Part shown: piece by piece, positions 47,801 through 60,141 of the stretch
Numbering within the stretch: position 1 is the stretch's first letter
How the letters are laid out: each line of letters starts with the position of its first letter
Origin: Nigrospora sphaerica
Lineage: Eukaryota; Ascomycota; Sordariomycetes; Amphisphaeriales; Apiosporaceae
DNA: 64,000 nt
Direction: 5' to 3'
Assembly (NCBI GenBank): GCA_018287875.1
Contig: JAGVVL010000027.1
Span: 558,001 to 622,000, forward strand
Translations under genes and position numbers: made by a program
The notes under the pieces: generated by a model
What the model saw: only the letters and a program-made list of their open reading frames with translations
Database searches by the model: none
What the model was told of the DNA's origin: nothing

Positions 47801-48991
47801 CGCAGCAAGGTAATGGATTGGGAAGAGGAACTCAACGTGACGCCGGATACCGAGCGGGCCATGTCCCAAGTCGAGACGCCGCAAACGAAAAGTCGAGCCA
47901 GTGCTCTCAAGAACGCCAGGATTGTGGTGGAGATCATGGAGCCATCGGAAGCGCAAAGGGCCGAATACAAGAAGATGCCTGAAGTTAATGCCCAGATACT
48001 TGCATCGGCGCCAAAGAGGCTCAGCGACATCAACGCCAAATCCGAACACATAGGAACAGCCTTGCGGGAATCAAGCCTGGCGGCCGTCGACTACGTCATG
48101 AGTGAATCGGCAGCCTGGCTGAAGACAGTGGACTTCGCTGATTTCCAAGCGGACGCAACGGCAAAGACGGCCGGGAAGCGCCGGAGCTCGACGCGGAAGC
48201 TCGCGGCCGAGACGCCCTCCAGACCCTCAACCCAGGCCACGACAAGCAGCCCATTGAAACGCAAGGGACCACTGTACTACGAGCAAGAGGAAACGACCTT
48301 TCTGGGACTATCCTCGAGTGTTCCCTCCGAAATCTTGAGCCCCGTTAACACGGACGAGCCACGCAAAGCTCCCAAGTCACATGCACAGGACTCGCCCACC
48401 AAATACTTCACCCATCCCCCCATGTGCCAGAATGAAACAGACCCCCAAAAGCGCAAAGCGGCGAGCTTGGATGCACCGCACGCTTCTACATCGCCCTATG
48501 CAGGTTCAGGTGACGGCTCTGAAAGCTCTGGCGACGCTGCCGCGGATTCGCCACGCAAGGCTCCCAAGCTACATGTGCAGGACACACCTCGCCACGGTCT
48601 CTTGTGGAGTCAAGGAAAACCGCCCAAGCCGACGAACGAACTGACACAGCCACCCAAGGCATCGAAAAAGAAGCACAAGGCCGAGCAGGGAGGTGGCGTT
48701 AGCACTCGGGTGACTCGCCAAGAGGACGACGCACACAGCCTCGGACAAGCCAAGGAGAAGGACGCGCAGGAGGGCACGCAGAGCACGCAGAGGGCAGAAC
48801 AGAAAAAGGAAAAACGCGCTCGATATAGAGCGAATCGGAGGAAGAAGGCAAAGGAGGCGAAGTGCCAGCAGGAGGCCATGGCGCCCCGCTCTTGCGCCGT
48901 ACCCTCCAAGAAGCCACGGAAGAACGCCAGCAAGTCTCTGGCCTCGCCGCCCAACTCATCACGACCCTCTAGTGCCGGGTACACGGCCTGA
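44812..48991 (+). CDS. Large low-complexity protein of unknown function
   Basis: The open frame from ATG 44812 continues after an intron at 46661–46721 (GTAGGC donor, GCTAAC branch, CAG acceptor) into a second exon ending at 48991. A further 60-nt in-frame stretch at 45496–45555 has a GTAAGT donor, an ACTGAT branch and a CCCAG acceptor, and is probably a spliced or retained intron. The protein is 1372 aa with it and 1352 aa without. Residues 1–105 form a compact, apparently folded N-domain. The middle is Ser/Pro/Lys/Arg-rich, with a 6-aa repeat (RAASVT type). A second ordered part lies near 47280–47560 (FHVEELDDDG… YLYIDDGPWEGLIVDGKHIGKY). The C-terminus is strongly basic. The composition suggests a nuclear or chromatin-associated protein, but I recognise no family and assign no function. 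Confidence 0.7.
45144..45248 (+). repeat. 18-bp coding minisatellite
   Basis: About six 18-bp copies built on AGAGCGGCGTCAGTCACC encode Arg-Ala-Ala-Ser/Pro-Val/Gly-Thr units. The reading frame is kept, so copy number could vary without disrupting the protein. Confidence 0.85.
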
Positions 48992-50527
48992 TGAAACCGG
49001 CCGCCCTCTCTCCACGCACGACTCGGATCACGCGCACCCCTTTTTTCTTCTCTTCCACCCTGTCCCGCCGTCCTTGCTCACGACGGCAAGACGGCCCTCC
49101 TCTGTATGGTGCTTTCTACCTTTCTTCCCCGATACCATGTACGATTACCTCGGCAGCGCGTAGGGTGTTATGTGCGGTCATGACATGTTTCTGACGCGAT
49201 GGCAAGGCATGGCGTTTTTGTGCTTGCTTTTGCTTTTATCTTGTGCCAGCTCTTTGGCACATTGCAATGCCGGTCGACGACGGTCACCAGGAAAAAAAAG
49301 GGACGAATTGAGGGTTTGATAGTTGAAGGATCCTCTGGATGAACCAAGGGATTGAATACGGAAAGTGAGAGGTCTGGACACTTCAACTTGGCTTGGTACG
49401 TAGTCTTGCCCAATGGAACATCCTAAAACTCGATTTGGCCCACCTGCTCTCCTTCCTTGTTCTCACGCGGTCTGTACCGTGAACCCTTCACTACGCAGCC
49501 CAGATGCGTTCCCGACGACTGCTGCGGCTGCTGCTGCTTCTGCTGCCGCTCCCGGCCGCCGGGTTGACCAAAAGAACCGCGACGTGCCCGGCCATGACGG
49601 AGAGGAACCTAGGCTACCTCGAGCGTTTCGCCCAACTTACGAACCCCCCTTCGCATCTATCCATCCGGGGGCGTAGATCCCCGATGCCACGGGTCGGCAT
49701 CCGAAGCAAAGTCGGGTTACTTCGGGGCAGGGGAATGCCCTAAACGCCGACGAAGCCGACTATCTGCCGACCTGCCCGTCTACACACGCCCCCAACCCAA
49801 GCTTGCGCCCGCCCCCCCCCCCCCACCCCCGGCACCGCAATGATCCCCCCCGCATTCGACCGTTCCCCTTCTCGCTCCAAGGGAGGGCGGAGATGGGGAC
49901 GGGAAGTTCGCCTGGAAACCATTACCGCGGCACCGTTCCCCTAGGCACGGACCGTCCCACGAGACACATGCGCCTGCATTTATGGCACACGGCGGTTCAG
50001 GACGGGACCGCAGGGCTGAGGTTACGTCGACGGGGAAGTGAGGAGGCACAAATCACAGCCAACGAATAGGGCCAAGGGAGCGGGGGTTCTGGCGCAGGAG
50101 ATAAGTCATTTCCATCTATGATCGGTCTACCTGATCGCAGTTCTAGTCTTCTAGGTTCTCCTCTGTTCCGTGATTCTTTGTACCGACAGGCGAACGCAAC
50201 ATGCTGAATCTGGTTGTGTTGGCTCTTGTTCTCCTTGCCCCCTTTCCTTGCCTCAACCGCCGTTTCGCCTCGAACCGACAAACGACGGAAGCGGACGAAG
50301 GCGTCTCTCTCGCTCCATTTTACCGATTCCGCTGCAGATGCTCAATCAAACTCCCAACTCCAGACAGAAAACCAATTATGCCGAGGCAAAATCCCCGATG
50401 ACGGGAAGTGCCCACTTCCGCGGCGACGAGACGTCACTTGAGGGCCAACGCCCGTCAAAGCTGTCGTGTACGGTGTACAGAAGGCCCAAGGACGACTTCG
50501 ACGACCGACCCCGATGATCCACGATGC
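48992..50527. other. Intergenic, 3' flanks of converging genes
   Basis: The neighbouring genes converge, so this holds both 3' untranslated regions. No conserved coding sequence was seen. A C-rich run lies at 49813–49826. Confidence 0.45.
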
Positions 50528-51976
50528 TTAAGAGGCTGGAGCGGCCATGGCAGCGGGCTTGGTGCCCAGACCGTTGGCGTTGCGGAAGAACAAGACACCC
50601 TTGCCCTCACCCTGGGCGCCCTCGCTGGGCTCGACCCACTGGCACCAGCGAGCGCTCTTCCACATGGCCTTGAGGAAGCCGATGGGGCCGCCCTTGGTGT
50701 CGGAGCGGTAGTGGCGGCCCATGACCTTTCGGATGGCATCGCTGGCCTCGTCGGCGTTGTAGAAAGGAATGGTCGAGACGTAGTGGTGCAGAACGTGCGT
50801 CTCAATGATGCCGTGCAGCAGCTGGCGGCCGATGAAGCCAAACTCGCGGTCAATGGTCGCGGCGGCGCCACGGACGTATGTCCAGGACTCGGCCGAGTAG
50901 TGGGGCAGCGTAGGGTCGGTGTGCTGCAGGAACGTGATGGCCACGAGCCAGTGGTTGACCCAGAAGTAGGGAATGAAGTACCACACCATCATATTACCGG
51001 TACCGAAGGTCTGGCAGAGGTAGTACAGGACCGTGGCCGTGATGCCGACACCAATGTCGCTGAGGACGATGAGCTTGGCGTCCTTGGCCTCGTACAGGGG
51101 GCTACTGGGGTTGAAGTGGTTGACGCCGCCGAAGAAGCCGTTCTGCTTGCCCTTGCCGCGGCCCTCGCGCTGGCGCTCGTGGAAGTTGTGGCCGGTGACG
51201 TTGGTGAGGAGGTAGTTAGGCCAGCCGATGAGCTGCTGGCCAAGCAGGTGAAGCAGGGTAACAATGGGCGTCTCCTCGCCGAGCTCGCCCAGCTCGTGCA
51301 CCAGCTTACCAACCTTGGAGGCGCGCTGCTCGCGGGTCCGGGGCAGGAAAACCATGTCGCGCTCCATGTGGCCCGTGGCCTTGTGGTGCTTGCCGTGGGA
51401 GATCTTCCAGCTGAAGTAGGGCACGAGCAGCGACGAGTGCAGGATCCAGCCGACCGTGTCGTTGAGGATCTTGGAGGTGCTGAAGGACTGGTGACCGCAC
51501 TCGTGGGCAAGCACCCAGATACCCGTAGCGAACAGACCCTGCATGACCGTGTACAGGCCCCAAAGGGCGAAGCGGACGGGGTACGAGGGGATGATCTCGG
51601 GAGTCACGTAGTTGTGGAAGACGTAGAAGGTGGAGCCCAGCAGCATCAGGTCGCGGAAGACGTAGTAGAGGCCCTTGACGGCGGAGCGCTCGAAGCAGTG
51701 CTTGGGGATGGCATCGTGAATATCCTTGATGGTGTAGTCAGGCACGACAAACTCGTTGCCGTACGTATCGATGAGCTTGCCATAGCCGGTGGCCATCTTG
51801 TCGTCCATCGAGGACATGGACGACAGCGAGGTCGACGAGGCCGACTGGCGGGGCGAGTCGACGGGCGAACCCATGCGGGTCGAGGGCGACGAGACGTCCG
51901 ACTCGGTCGTCGTCGAAGTGATGGTACGGCGCAGGGCCGGGTTGCGCATGGCGGCAGTTCCCGTGGAGGAAGCCAT
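50528..51976 (-). CDS. Delta-12 (oleate) fatty-acid desaturase
   Basis: This is an intronless 482-aa membrane di-iron enzyme, expected to convert oleoyl to linoleoyl chains on ER phospholipids. The three histidine boxes are present and correctly spaced: HECGH (158–162), HGKHH (194–198) and HVLHH (394–398). Two pairs of hydrophobic membrane segments lie around ~105–155 and ~305–350. The N-terminal 60 residues are Ser/Thr-rich and probably cytosolic. The overall sequence (GIWVLAHECGHQSFS, YFSWKISHGKHHKATGHM) is typical of the fungal FAD2/Δ12 group rather than the Δ15 group, although these are close and some fungal enzymes do both. The start ATG at 51976 has no upstream in-frame competitor of merit. 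Confidence 0.93.
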   Translation of the reverse strand: MASSTGTAAMRNPALRRTITSTTTESDVSSPSTRMGSPVDSPRQSASSTSLSSMSSMDDKMATGYGKLIDTYGNEFVVPDYTIKDIHDAIPKHCFERSAVKGLYYVFRDLMLLGSTFYVFHNYVTPEIIPSYPVRFALWGLYTVMQGLFATGIWVLAHECGHQSFSTSKILNDTVGWILHSSLLVPYFSWKISHGKHHKATGHMERDMVFLPRTREQRASKVGKLVHELGELGEETPIVTLLHLLGQQLIGWPNYLLTNVTGHNFHERQREGRGKGKQNGFFGGVNHFNPSSPLYEAKDAKLIVLSDIGVGITATVLYYLCQTFGTGNMMVWYFIPYFWVNHWLVAITFLQHTDPTLPHYSAESWTYVRGAAATIDREFGFIGRQLLHGIIETHVLHHYVSTIPFYNADEASDAIRKVMGRHYRSDTKGGPIGFLKAMWKSARWCQWVEPSEGAQGEGKGVLFFRNANGLGTKPAAMAAPAS

Positions 51977-54900
51977 GGTGGGCGATGGGGGAAGGGGAGT
52001 ACGAAGGTGCGTGAAGCCGCAGTGAAGGACTCACGATGGGACACCGGGAGGCTTGGAGGAGAGGAGGTGAGGGACAGACAAGACAAACATAAAGGACGGA
52101 GGACGACAGCGGGGTGGAAGGGAGCGTAAAAGTCGAGAGAAATACCTTGTAGCTTGTACGGGGGTCCGGGGCCACAGCTAGAACGACGGCGATGTTGTTG
52201 AGACAGGGGGTGGCCAAAATGCAGATAGACGGAGGCAGGTCAGAGACATGCCTGCACGCATAGATGGATCGGCTGGCCCCTGGCGCCCACACAAAACCTT
52301 CCTTAGCACGCCACACCTTTCGCAACTGTGTGTGTTTGACTTGACAGGGACTCACGGAGGGGCAGAAGGGGACCAAAGGGGAGCGACCAGGGGGGGAGGG
52401 GAGGCAAAGAACCTAACCAGAGCCGGGACCAGAGCCGTGGAACCGCGAGCGAATTTGGCAAGCCGTGGCTGCTACAACTAGAACCGAGGCGGATTATGGA
52501 CCGTCTCGGGCGGCAACCTGGTATGCAGAGGAAGGTATCTCCTCCTGCCTAGGTTGGTTTTTTTTTTCTTGGGAGCCGATTTGTTGGGGCGCGGTCCAGG
52601 AAATGTGGGATGCGTGTTCGTACCTTGCCCGTCGGTCACAACGCAGCCAATCGAATCGTATCCGCAAACCACCGGGTCGGTAAGGATATTGCAGGTAAAA
52701 AAGATTGGATTGAGAGGCTGCGCAGCCCGATGCACCCAAGGAGTTTCGGGAAACACCGCGGCTCGTCGAGGAGGAGGCAAAAAGTTGACTCTGGTGCACC
52801 AATAACTATGGTCGGATGTACAGTGTCCCTATCTGTAAGCACCCCTCGCTCTTCTGACCAAGGACAGGTGGGATTCTGACGGCCGGCACTACATTCGTAC
52901 AATGTACCTAGCTTTACACAGTCAGCTGTACATGCTCAGCAGGAGGGAGCGATGGCAGGCCGCTTTTTGCCATTCCCGCTGTGTGATACAATCGGACGGT
53001 CTAGCGAGTTCTGGTGGGGAAGGGCAGCAAGAGCCGTTCCTCCGGAAGAAAGTGGCAGGTACAAAAGGTACCGGTACCGAGTTCACTAGCGAGAGGGTAC
53101 GGTTGTGTTGGCGAAGGTTCCGACATGAGCATGTACGGGTACTCGAAAACGCCACTGCCGGAAGCTCGTCCCCCCAGCCAAAGGAAGCCCCCTCCGCAAG
53201 ACACTTGAAGCGTTCAGACTCGTGTGAGGTCGCCTGCCACATGCAAAAATCCACCCAGATACCACTTTCTGTTTTCGGGGGTTGGACCTGCCGTGACCAG
53301 GGCGGCCTGGCTGGCAAGCAACGCAGAGCAGCCAACAACAGCAGCAAAACAATAATGGCAAGCACGAGCAACACCCGGGAGAGTCCAGAAGCTCCATCTT
53401 GCCAACCTTCACCCACATAGCCCCTGTTACCAGAGGCCGAGAATTCGCCTCTTGCCAATCCAAGCGGTTTTGTTGGCAATTGGCCAATGAGCGCCCGTCT
53501 GATCAGAGCGCCAAGGGTCCAGGATGCCCAGTTGGAACTTCTCGCACCCACTCATCCCCACAAGCCAGAAGCCGCTCGCGATCCATTCCGAACCGAAACG
53601 GACGGACTACGACTATCTGATGCGGCCGGTGCACCTGCAACTTGAGTATGCACACGTATGTATCTTCATGCTTGGCCAGTCGGTACGCTCCGTACGCCTA
53701 CCGCGGCTGCGAATACGCCTCCCCCCCTCCACGACGGCAGCGCGAGAAAGACGCGGCTAAGGGAAACCACTTGTCTGGACGGGTGTGGTATGTGCTCGGC
53801 ATCCACATCACGCTTCCGCGCGTGGCGCTCATCGCAGGCCTCCCACTGGGGACCGTCAGGCGGGATATGAGCCGGTTCGGTAACGGGGATGCGCCATATG
53901 TACGTGGTACATTCGCTATGCCCGCCGCCGCCCATCGGCGCGCAGAACACAGCCCTCACAGCTCGGATCCTGGTGGCACCGACGGCTTGCCACCTGCCAC
54001 TCCCCGACCGACAAAGACGGGAGGCATGTGCCACTGCCGCTGCTGCTCGTATGCGCAAGCCTACTAAAGCAGGAGTGCCGATGTCCTATCGTGCCCAGTA
54101 CACGAAGGATGGGTTGTTGTTAGCCTCTCCCGGCATTCACTCCAGTCCTGGCCCGCCCTAGATCCGCCTGCTACCACACAGCTGGCGAGTTGCAGCGTTG
54201 GTCCTTTCTCCCCTTTCACATGTGAAAAAATCAAATAAAAACAACACCGCGGCATATCCATCAGCTAGCCATCACGTCACAGCCATGCGCATCGAGGGGG
54301 GGGGGGAGAGGGGGTGCGCTAGGCGCATGACATCCGACCGGGATACGATATCACTGCTTGACAAAAGCCGTTATGTACTACATGACACGCATGTCCGGCC
54401 GAGATCATCTGGTAAAGCGGTGAACCCGCGAGCGGCAGGCGAGCATGACAAGGACGCAGCGGTTTTGGGGGGGAATCTTTTTTTTCCAACTAGCCTTGCA
54501 GTGGCCTGACCTGTCTGAGACGGTACGGTCAAGCCGTTGACTCGCAACCCAACGGCATCCCCGCGTTTCCCGTAACCCGAACACGGGGGGGAAGATGCTT
54601 CATGCGAGGTCGTCAGATGAACGCCTGATGGTGGTGCTGCACAGGAATACATCGTCGGATGCGCGATGTTCTTACAAACCGTGGGCGTGCTCTCAGCCAG
54701 CGGTCAGATTGGCCTCGCGTGGGGGCGATGGGGGGTCCAACGACACTAGCTAGTAGTGCTCTGTGCAACTACAGCCAACCAGCCCCGTCTGTCTGTCAGC
54801 CTGTTGCCCTGCTGGCAGGGGAGGGGGCTACGCAGATCGCTCCCCTCCACCCCTCCTCTCCGCTGCATCTTTAGCCTTCATCCGCCCGGGCCAAGTGAGA

Positions 54901-56732
54901 CAAGCTGACAAGCGTACCTCATGTCAACTGGCAAGACAAACAGCGACATGGGACGCAGGCGCAGACTGGCCCGATGCTGGTCGTGCCCGCGGAGGGACAA
55001 CAAGACTCTACAGCTTTCGATTCCGGAGGGTGTGTGGCTGCGCAGTGCGAACGAAGTGCTACCGGCTGCACCACACGCTTATCGCCGTTGTCTCGCAGCC
55101 TCCTGCACGCGGCGCCCAGTTGCTTCGGCTGGACTTCTCGAAAGGAAAGAAAAACGGTCGTGGGAGGATGTGGGGCTCCCCCCTGAGCAATGATCTCGAA
55201 CCGCGGGAATGCAGGGTCCCCTCCAACCGTAGTGGGCTTTGCTTTCCCTTTCAGGGTTTCTCCGCCCTGGCCTCGCGCCTAGAGTTTTCTGTTGGGGAAG
55301 TGAGCAGACAAAAAAAGAGGAGCCAGGGGGGGCCAGTCCGCCGCCATTGGAAATTGTTGGGGAAGACGAAGCTGGAGATCGGCAGCGCGCGCCTGTGCGC
55401 GACGCCTTGCCATAGCCTGTGTCAAGCCGCTTCGGCCCTGCAGCCAACCCAGAACGGCAACAACCCACAGACGGGCAGGCTGGCAAGAAGTCGAGGCAGG
55501 CTTCCATGTCCCCGACCCATCGCGCATTTCCACGTGCGAATTTCAGACACGCCACATGGCATCGCCGCCCAGCCGAAACCCTTCCGTTCCCCTCCTCGCC
55601 CGATAGACTTCCCGACGGCCGGGCTCTGGCGAGCAGACGGGTAGAAGACCTTGGCGTGTCTAGATTCTGATAACGGGATAAAACCATGTTACACACTGAT
55701 ACGGTAGATAACAGGCAGGACCGACTTGGGTACGGAAGGGTCCGGCTTCGACCGACACCATACCGTCTGTCGGCGTCACACATTTTGTCCGGTTCCTCTC
55801 CCTGGCAAGTGGGGTTGGTCAGCAAATGCTGCCCATTCTCTGCCGGGCGACTCTTCATCCAAGCCGGGATGCCAGGGAGCCAGACACGGGGCTCGACCGA
55901 GTTGACCGAGGATATGCTTTGCCGTGACAGTCCGCTTCGCCTCGTGGGCATGTGGGCTCTCCGACCGTCCACACATGTGAACTCGTGGTCATCTTCCTAC
56001 GGGTTTACCTCGTTGCCCTTCGTGGCCACCCGGCATGCCTGCCAACCCACTTACGGATAGTTGTAGGTGCCATTGTGACCCTGCTCGTCCTTCTGCCAGC
56101 ACGTCCCAGGACTCGACTCCATACAAGGAGACCAACTACCGGGTGGGACAACGCTGTCGTCCTCTTGTGATCCACCTGGACATCGCCACAGTCGGACGCC
56201 TGAGGCTCCGCCCCGGCGCCTCGCCCCGTGCTCCAGAGGACACAGGGACGGAAAACAACTTGGGATGCCCTTCCTTCGGGACGCTGCTCACAGGGCTGGT
56301 AGTTTCGATGCTACCCCAGCCTTCGGCCATCCCATCCGCCACCACCAGCGTTGGACCGAAGCCCTGCCGAGTGCATGGAGGCAATCGGAGCGCGTAGGGC
56401 GCAGACCTTTTGGGTTCGGCGGTCACTACGCAGCCGTAAGCGACTGATGAAGGTAGCCTTCAAGTCCTGTTGAAATAACGGGTCACGGTGTGTCAACGCC
56501 ACCGCACGCCGTCGCGTGGCCCTGGCAATACTTCGTCCATAGTCCTGTAATCCCAGATGCTCACAGATACAACTTGGGGGCTCGTGGCAATTGGCTTGCC
56601 AAATTACTCGCATAAAAACCTAATTATATCCCGACTTACCTGGACGAGTGCCGACTACGAGATTTCCTCGCCTCGCGCTCGACGCCCGCCAGACCACGCC
56701 CATCCCTCGGTCAAGTCCCGTGTGCTTTCGCA
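51977..56732. other. Desaturase promoter and long intergenic region
   Basis: The first ~500 bases are pyrimidine-rich on the minus strand and form the desaturase leader and promoter. From 52480 to 56732 overlapping open frames occur on both strands, but none has a domain, a conserved look or a coherent exon structure. No tRNA, 5S rRNA or transposon was recognised. Confidence 0.45.
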
Positions 56733-57017
56733 TCAGCTTTGACGGCCATGGCCGCGCGGCTTTGCAGCACCACGACAGCGTAGCCTCTCATTCTCCTCTA
56801 TGACATTCGCAATCTCCACTCTGGCACTCTGAATCTGCTGCTTGGCCTTATCGTACTTTTGCTGGTAAAGCTTGGCTTGAGTTTCGGGGGAGTAGTCCCT
56901 GACCCATTCGGTGGCCACCGACTCGGACCTGCCGTATGACGGGCCCGGCGCCGCGACGGGCTGCTTCTGTGTCGGCGCCTGCATGGCGGGCCCTCTTGGC
57001 GGCCGAAATCTCCCCAT
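56733..57017 (-). CDS. Short coiled-coil ORF, possible last exon
   Basis: The ATG at 57017 opens a 94-codon frame that begins MGRFRPPRGPAMQ. It ends with a heptad-like segment (AKLYQQKYDKAKQQIQ… EIANVIEENERL) that should form a coiled coil. It may be the C-terminal exon of the larger minus-strand gene upstream, because a coding-like stretch in another frame (57020–57561: YFDENGEPSPKRSSG… FLRERHSPAWHAKRPFK) comes just before it. I could not find a convincing splice pair to join them. Function is unknown. Confidence 0.4.
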   Translation of the reverse strand: MGRFRPPRGPAMQAPTQKQPVAAPGPSYGRSESVATEWVRDYSPETQAKLYQQKYDKAKQQIQSARVEIANVIEENERLRCRGAAKPRGHGRQS

Positions 57018-57600
57018 GGTAAAGATCTTTTTTCGGTGGGCTCGTTTTGACCTTGAACGGGCGTTTTGCGTGCCACGCCGGCGAGTGACGCTCACGGAGA
57101 AAAGCGTCGCTAAGCCATTTTCTACTCGTGGTCGTCTTGACGAAGAGCCCGCTGCTTGCATCGCTGCTCGTGACGCTGCCCGGTGTCGCAGCCCCAAAGC
57201 CCTGGCGAGACCCCCAGAGGCTGTGGCTTCTATCGCAACGGACGGAAGACCAGCCGCTCCTCGCACTCTTTGCCCTCCGAGGCGAGGTATCATGGCCCCT
57301 GTTGGCAGGGTATCGCATTCCGCCATACCGTGGGCGCCGTGGTGTTCCCGCGAACGAACCGCGGCTCATTGGCTTCCCGCTGGACCTCTTGGGACTGGGC
57401 TCCCCATTCTCATCAAAGTAAGTATGGAAGCCCTGAGGACTGACGGGCAATGTGGCAACTTCTCTGTCACCCCACGGGGCATGGATAATGCGGGCGGTCG
57501 CTTCCTGGCGCGGGGGATGGCTGATCAGGCTGCCCTCGGGTTTCCACCCCTCTTGATGCAAGGAGGGTCGAACTGGGCAGCCGGTTCCACTGGCGTAGAC

Positions 57601-60141
57601 CTACAAAGAGTCTTGCTGGACGCGAGCCTGGAACGGTGTAGGCGTCAATAGTCTCGGGGAGTGTGGCTTCACATGTGATGAACTTGTCGCTGGGCAGCCC
57701 TGCTTGGTGTAGTCGTGTGTGCTGTGGAGACCTCGGCTCGGTGGCCTGGCGGTCTCGGTATGGGCCGTATGGTATTCACTTCTCTCGGGTGACGTTGGCG
57801 CGGTTGCGAGGGAGTCGAATCGTGCTGCCACACTTCTTCCCTCACCGCGACCCTTGCGCCTGCTTTCATCGGCTGAGGCTCCATGGTAGCGCAAATGCTC
57901 CAGTCCAGCCACAGGCCTGTGTGATTCTTCTGGACTTTCCTTGCCTCGCTCCCCACGCGGTGGCAAGTATTCTGTGACATTGTTGGAAGCCCTGGGAATT
58001 GCCGTCACGTCGCTCGGTGTTTGGCAGTTGGCAAGGACGGAGGCCGGAGCTGGTTTGCCCGAAGAAGCAGGGGAAGTGGATGAGAGTCTGGGGGCTGTCG
58101 AGGTCTTCTTTGACCCGGGTCTTTGCGCGGCAGGCGTCTTCTCCTGTGGCAACTTCGAAGGGGAAGGTGCCTGGGCTCGGGTCGGCAACTCCCTCTCCCC
58201 AGGCTGGGTATTCAGGGGGAAAATTCCCCTCTTTTTACTCCTCTTGCACAGCTGATACTCTTCGGCGTCAGCCTTCGATAGCGCATGGCCGTTCTTCTGG
58301 AGATCTCGCTCGGGTTGTTCCTGCCATCCTCTCTTTCGCTTCCCTCCCTTGGGGGATTCACGCTTGGCCTCTTCTACCGTTTCAAATACTGCTGCGCTCC
58401 GGTCAGTAACGGGGGCGTCGTCCAACTCGGCATGGGAAAGAGGAGTACCTTGGCCATGGCTAACACGATTGCTCTCGGTACGTGTCATGGGTCTGTTCCC
58501 GGGCGGTGACGCAGCCAATTGTGATTTCACGTTGCTCTTCCTGGGCTGTCTTGGCTTTGGTGGGGGTTTGGCGGGCAAGCTCAGCGCGACACCGGTCGCT
58601 TTCTCATTACGAGCAATATTTTCCCTTCGTCTCTCATCAAAGCTGGAATTTTGCAGGAATGGTAGCCCGCCGTCAGTGGAGGATCCTTCGAGGCTGGCTT
58701 TGCCGTGAGTCTCCGAAGCCTCGGCGTTGGCATTGATCTCCGCAAAGGCTCGCACGCGGATCCTGCCAGGAGCATCTTGATTCCCAGGAGACCCGTGGAC
58801 CGAGTGCTTGCTTCTTCGCGAAGATGGATTGCTGCCTTGAGAGCTGGCGGGTAAAGTGCCCGGTGGGGAGACGTAGCCTGTGGCAGCGGTCGCCGGCTTG
58901 TCATTTTGCTTTTGTCGTACGTATGCAAGCGTGTTGGAGGCTGTCTCGGGAGGGGGGGGTCTCCTCAGCTGACGGAATGACAGTCTTCTCCTCTTTGTCG
59001 TCATCGTCATCGTCGTCGTTGGCGTCCTTAGCGACGTGACCGCCGTCGGGTTCTGGTGATACCCGAGGCGACCACAGCTCTACTTCGGCAGGGTACATCG
59101 CTTCACCGGGGAGTGCCTTCCCATGGTCGTTTCAAACACTCGACGTACTTTCCGAGCGCCTTTTGTATCTTGGGCAATAGTATTATGGGGGTGAACGGCC
59201 CATCAGCTGGGCCCAAACGCTTCGCCGCGTGGTCCGCCACCTCAGCCTGGCCTAGATTCTCCAGGAGTCGGTTCTGGGTCGTTGCCACACGCAACAGTGC
59301 ATCCCGAAGGTTCCAGATAGGTATCCAGAGGTCCATGGCGTGATGGAGGTCGGCGTATTTCGAAGTTACACGAAGCCGGGAGCTTGAAGTAATCGATCCT
59401 TTGCGCCTCTTCGGACAGGTCGCGGTAACTATATTCTTGATCTTGGAGGCCGTAACATAGGTACCTTCGGGAAACAAGCACTTGGATGTGGCTCTCATGT
59501 CCACCCAGAACTGGTCCTCTTTCATTTTCGAGAGCTTTTCGCTGTTCGTTACCGTTTCCAGGTACCGACCTCGGTTCTGAAAGCAGTGATGAATGAATTT
59601 GATCTTGTCCCTTTGTGAAAGAGTCCCGTCGGCCAGTACAGGGGCATCATCGCCAGGCTGCCGTTTAGCCCCAACTTGGGGTGTGGTTCGCATGTTGCCG
59701 GAATGTCGCGAAGAACTGCGGACAATCACCAGTTCTGTGGCTTTCTCGTTCTTTGAACAACCAGTCAGTTCGGAACGGGTAGTACATGAGGGTGCAAGCT
59801 CACTCCGGACGAAGGACCGCCAACAATCACCAGTTCCGTGTCACTGTCAATCTGGGAACGAACAATTAGCTGGGGACAACTGAAATACGCGGAGAAGTTC
59901 TCACCTCGGGGTCGAAATGGAATTTCGACAGTTTGGACGTAGCAGACAGGGCTTGCTGAGCGGGTCGCGGTCTGTCAACCCAGGGCTTGTAGATGCCTCT
60001 TTCCTTAAGATGCTTGCGAATGCTCTCAGGAGTCTGTCGAGGAAGCCCGCCCGCAGTTCTCAGGGATGGCTGTCTGGCAACGCGCCGCTCACGTGCCCCC
60101 GCGCTCCTTTCCGCGAAGGTAGACGGACCAGACACCGTCAT
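57601..60141 (-). CDS. Unrecognised protein, gene model incomplete
   Basis: The N-terminal exons are well supported: 60141–59905 (79 aa), intron 59904–59852, 59851–59804 (16 aa), intron 59803–59751, then a long exon from 59750. All are in phase. The two short segments carry a duplicated TELVIV motif. The long exon encodes a folded-looking domain (DKIKFIHHCFQNRGRYLETV… SKYADLHHAMDLWIPIWNLRD). Near 59120 the frame ends, and an acidic stretch with seven Asp codons (~58999–59024) continues in a second frame. At a run of eight G on the plus strand (58952–58959) coding shifts to a third frame, which runs as a basic Ser/Pro/Lys-rich tail to TAG at 57601–57603. Either introns I cannot place, sequence errors or real frameshifts are involved. 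I recognise no family. Confidence 0.5.

Noticed and set aside
50408..52129. 573-codon plus-strand open frame opposite the desaturase
   Set aside because: It is antisense to a clear desaturase with all three histidine boxes and has biased Val/Ala/Gly/Glu composition.
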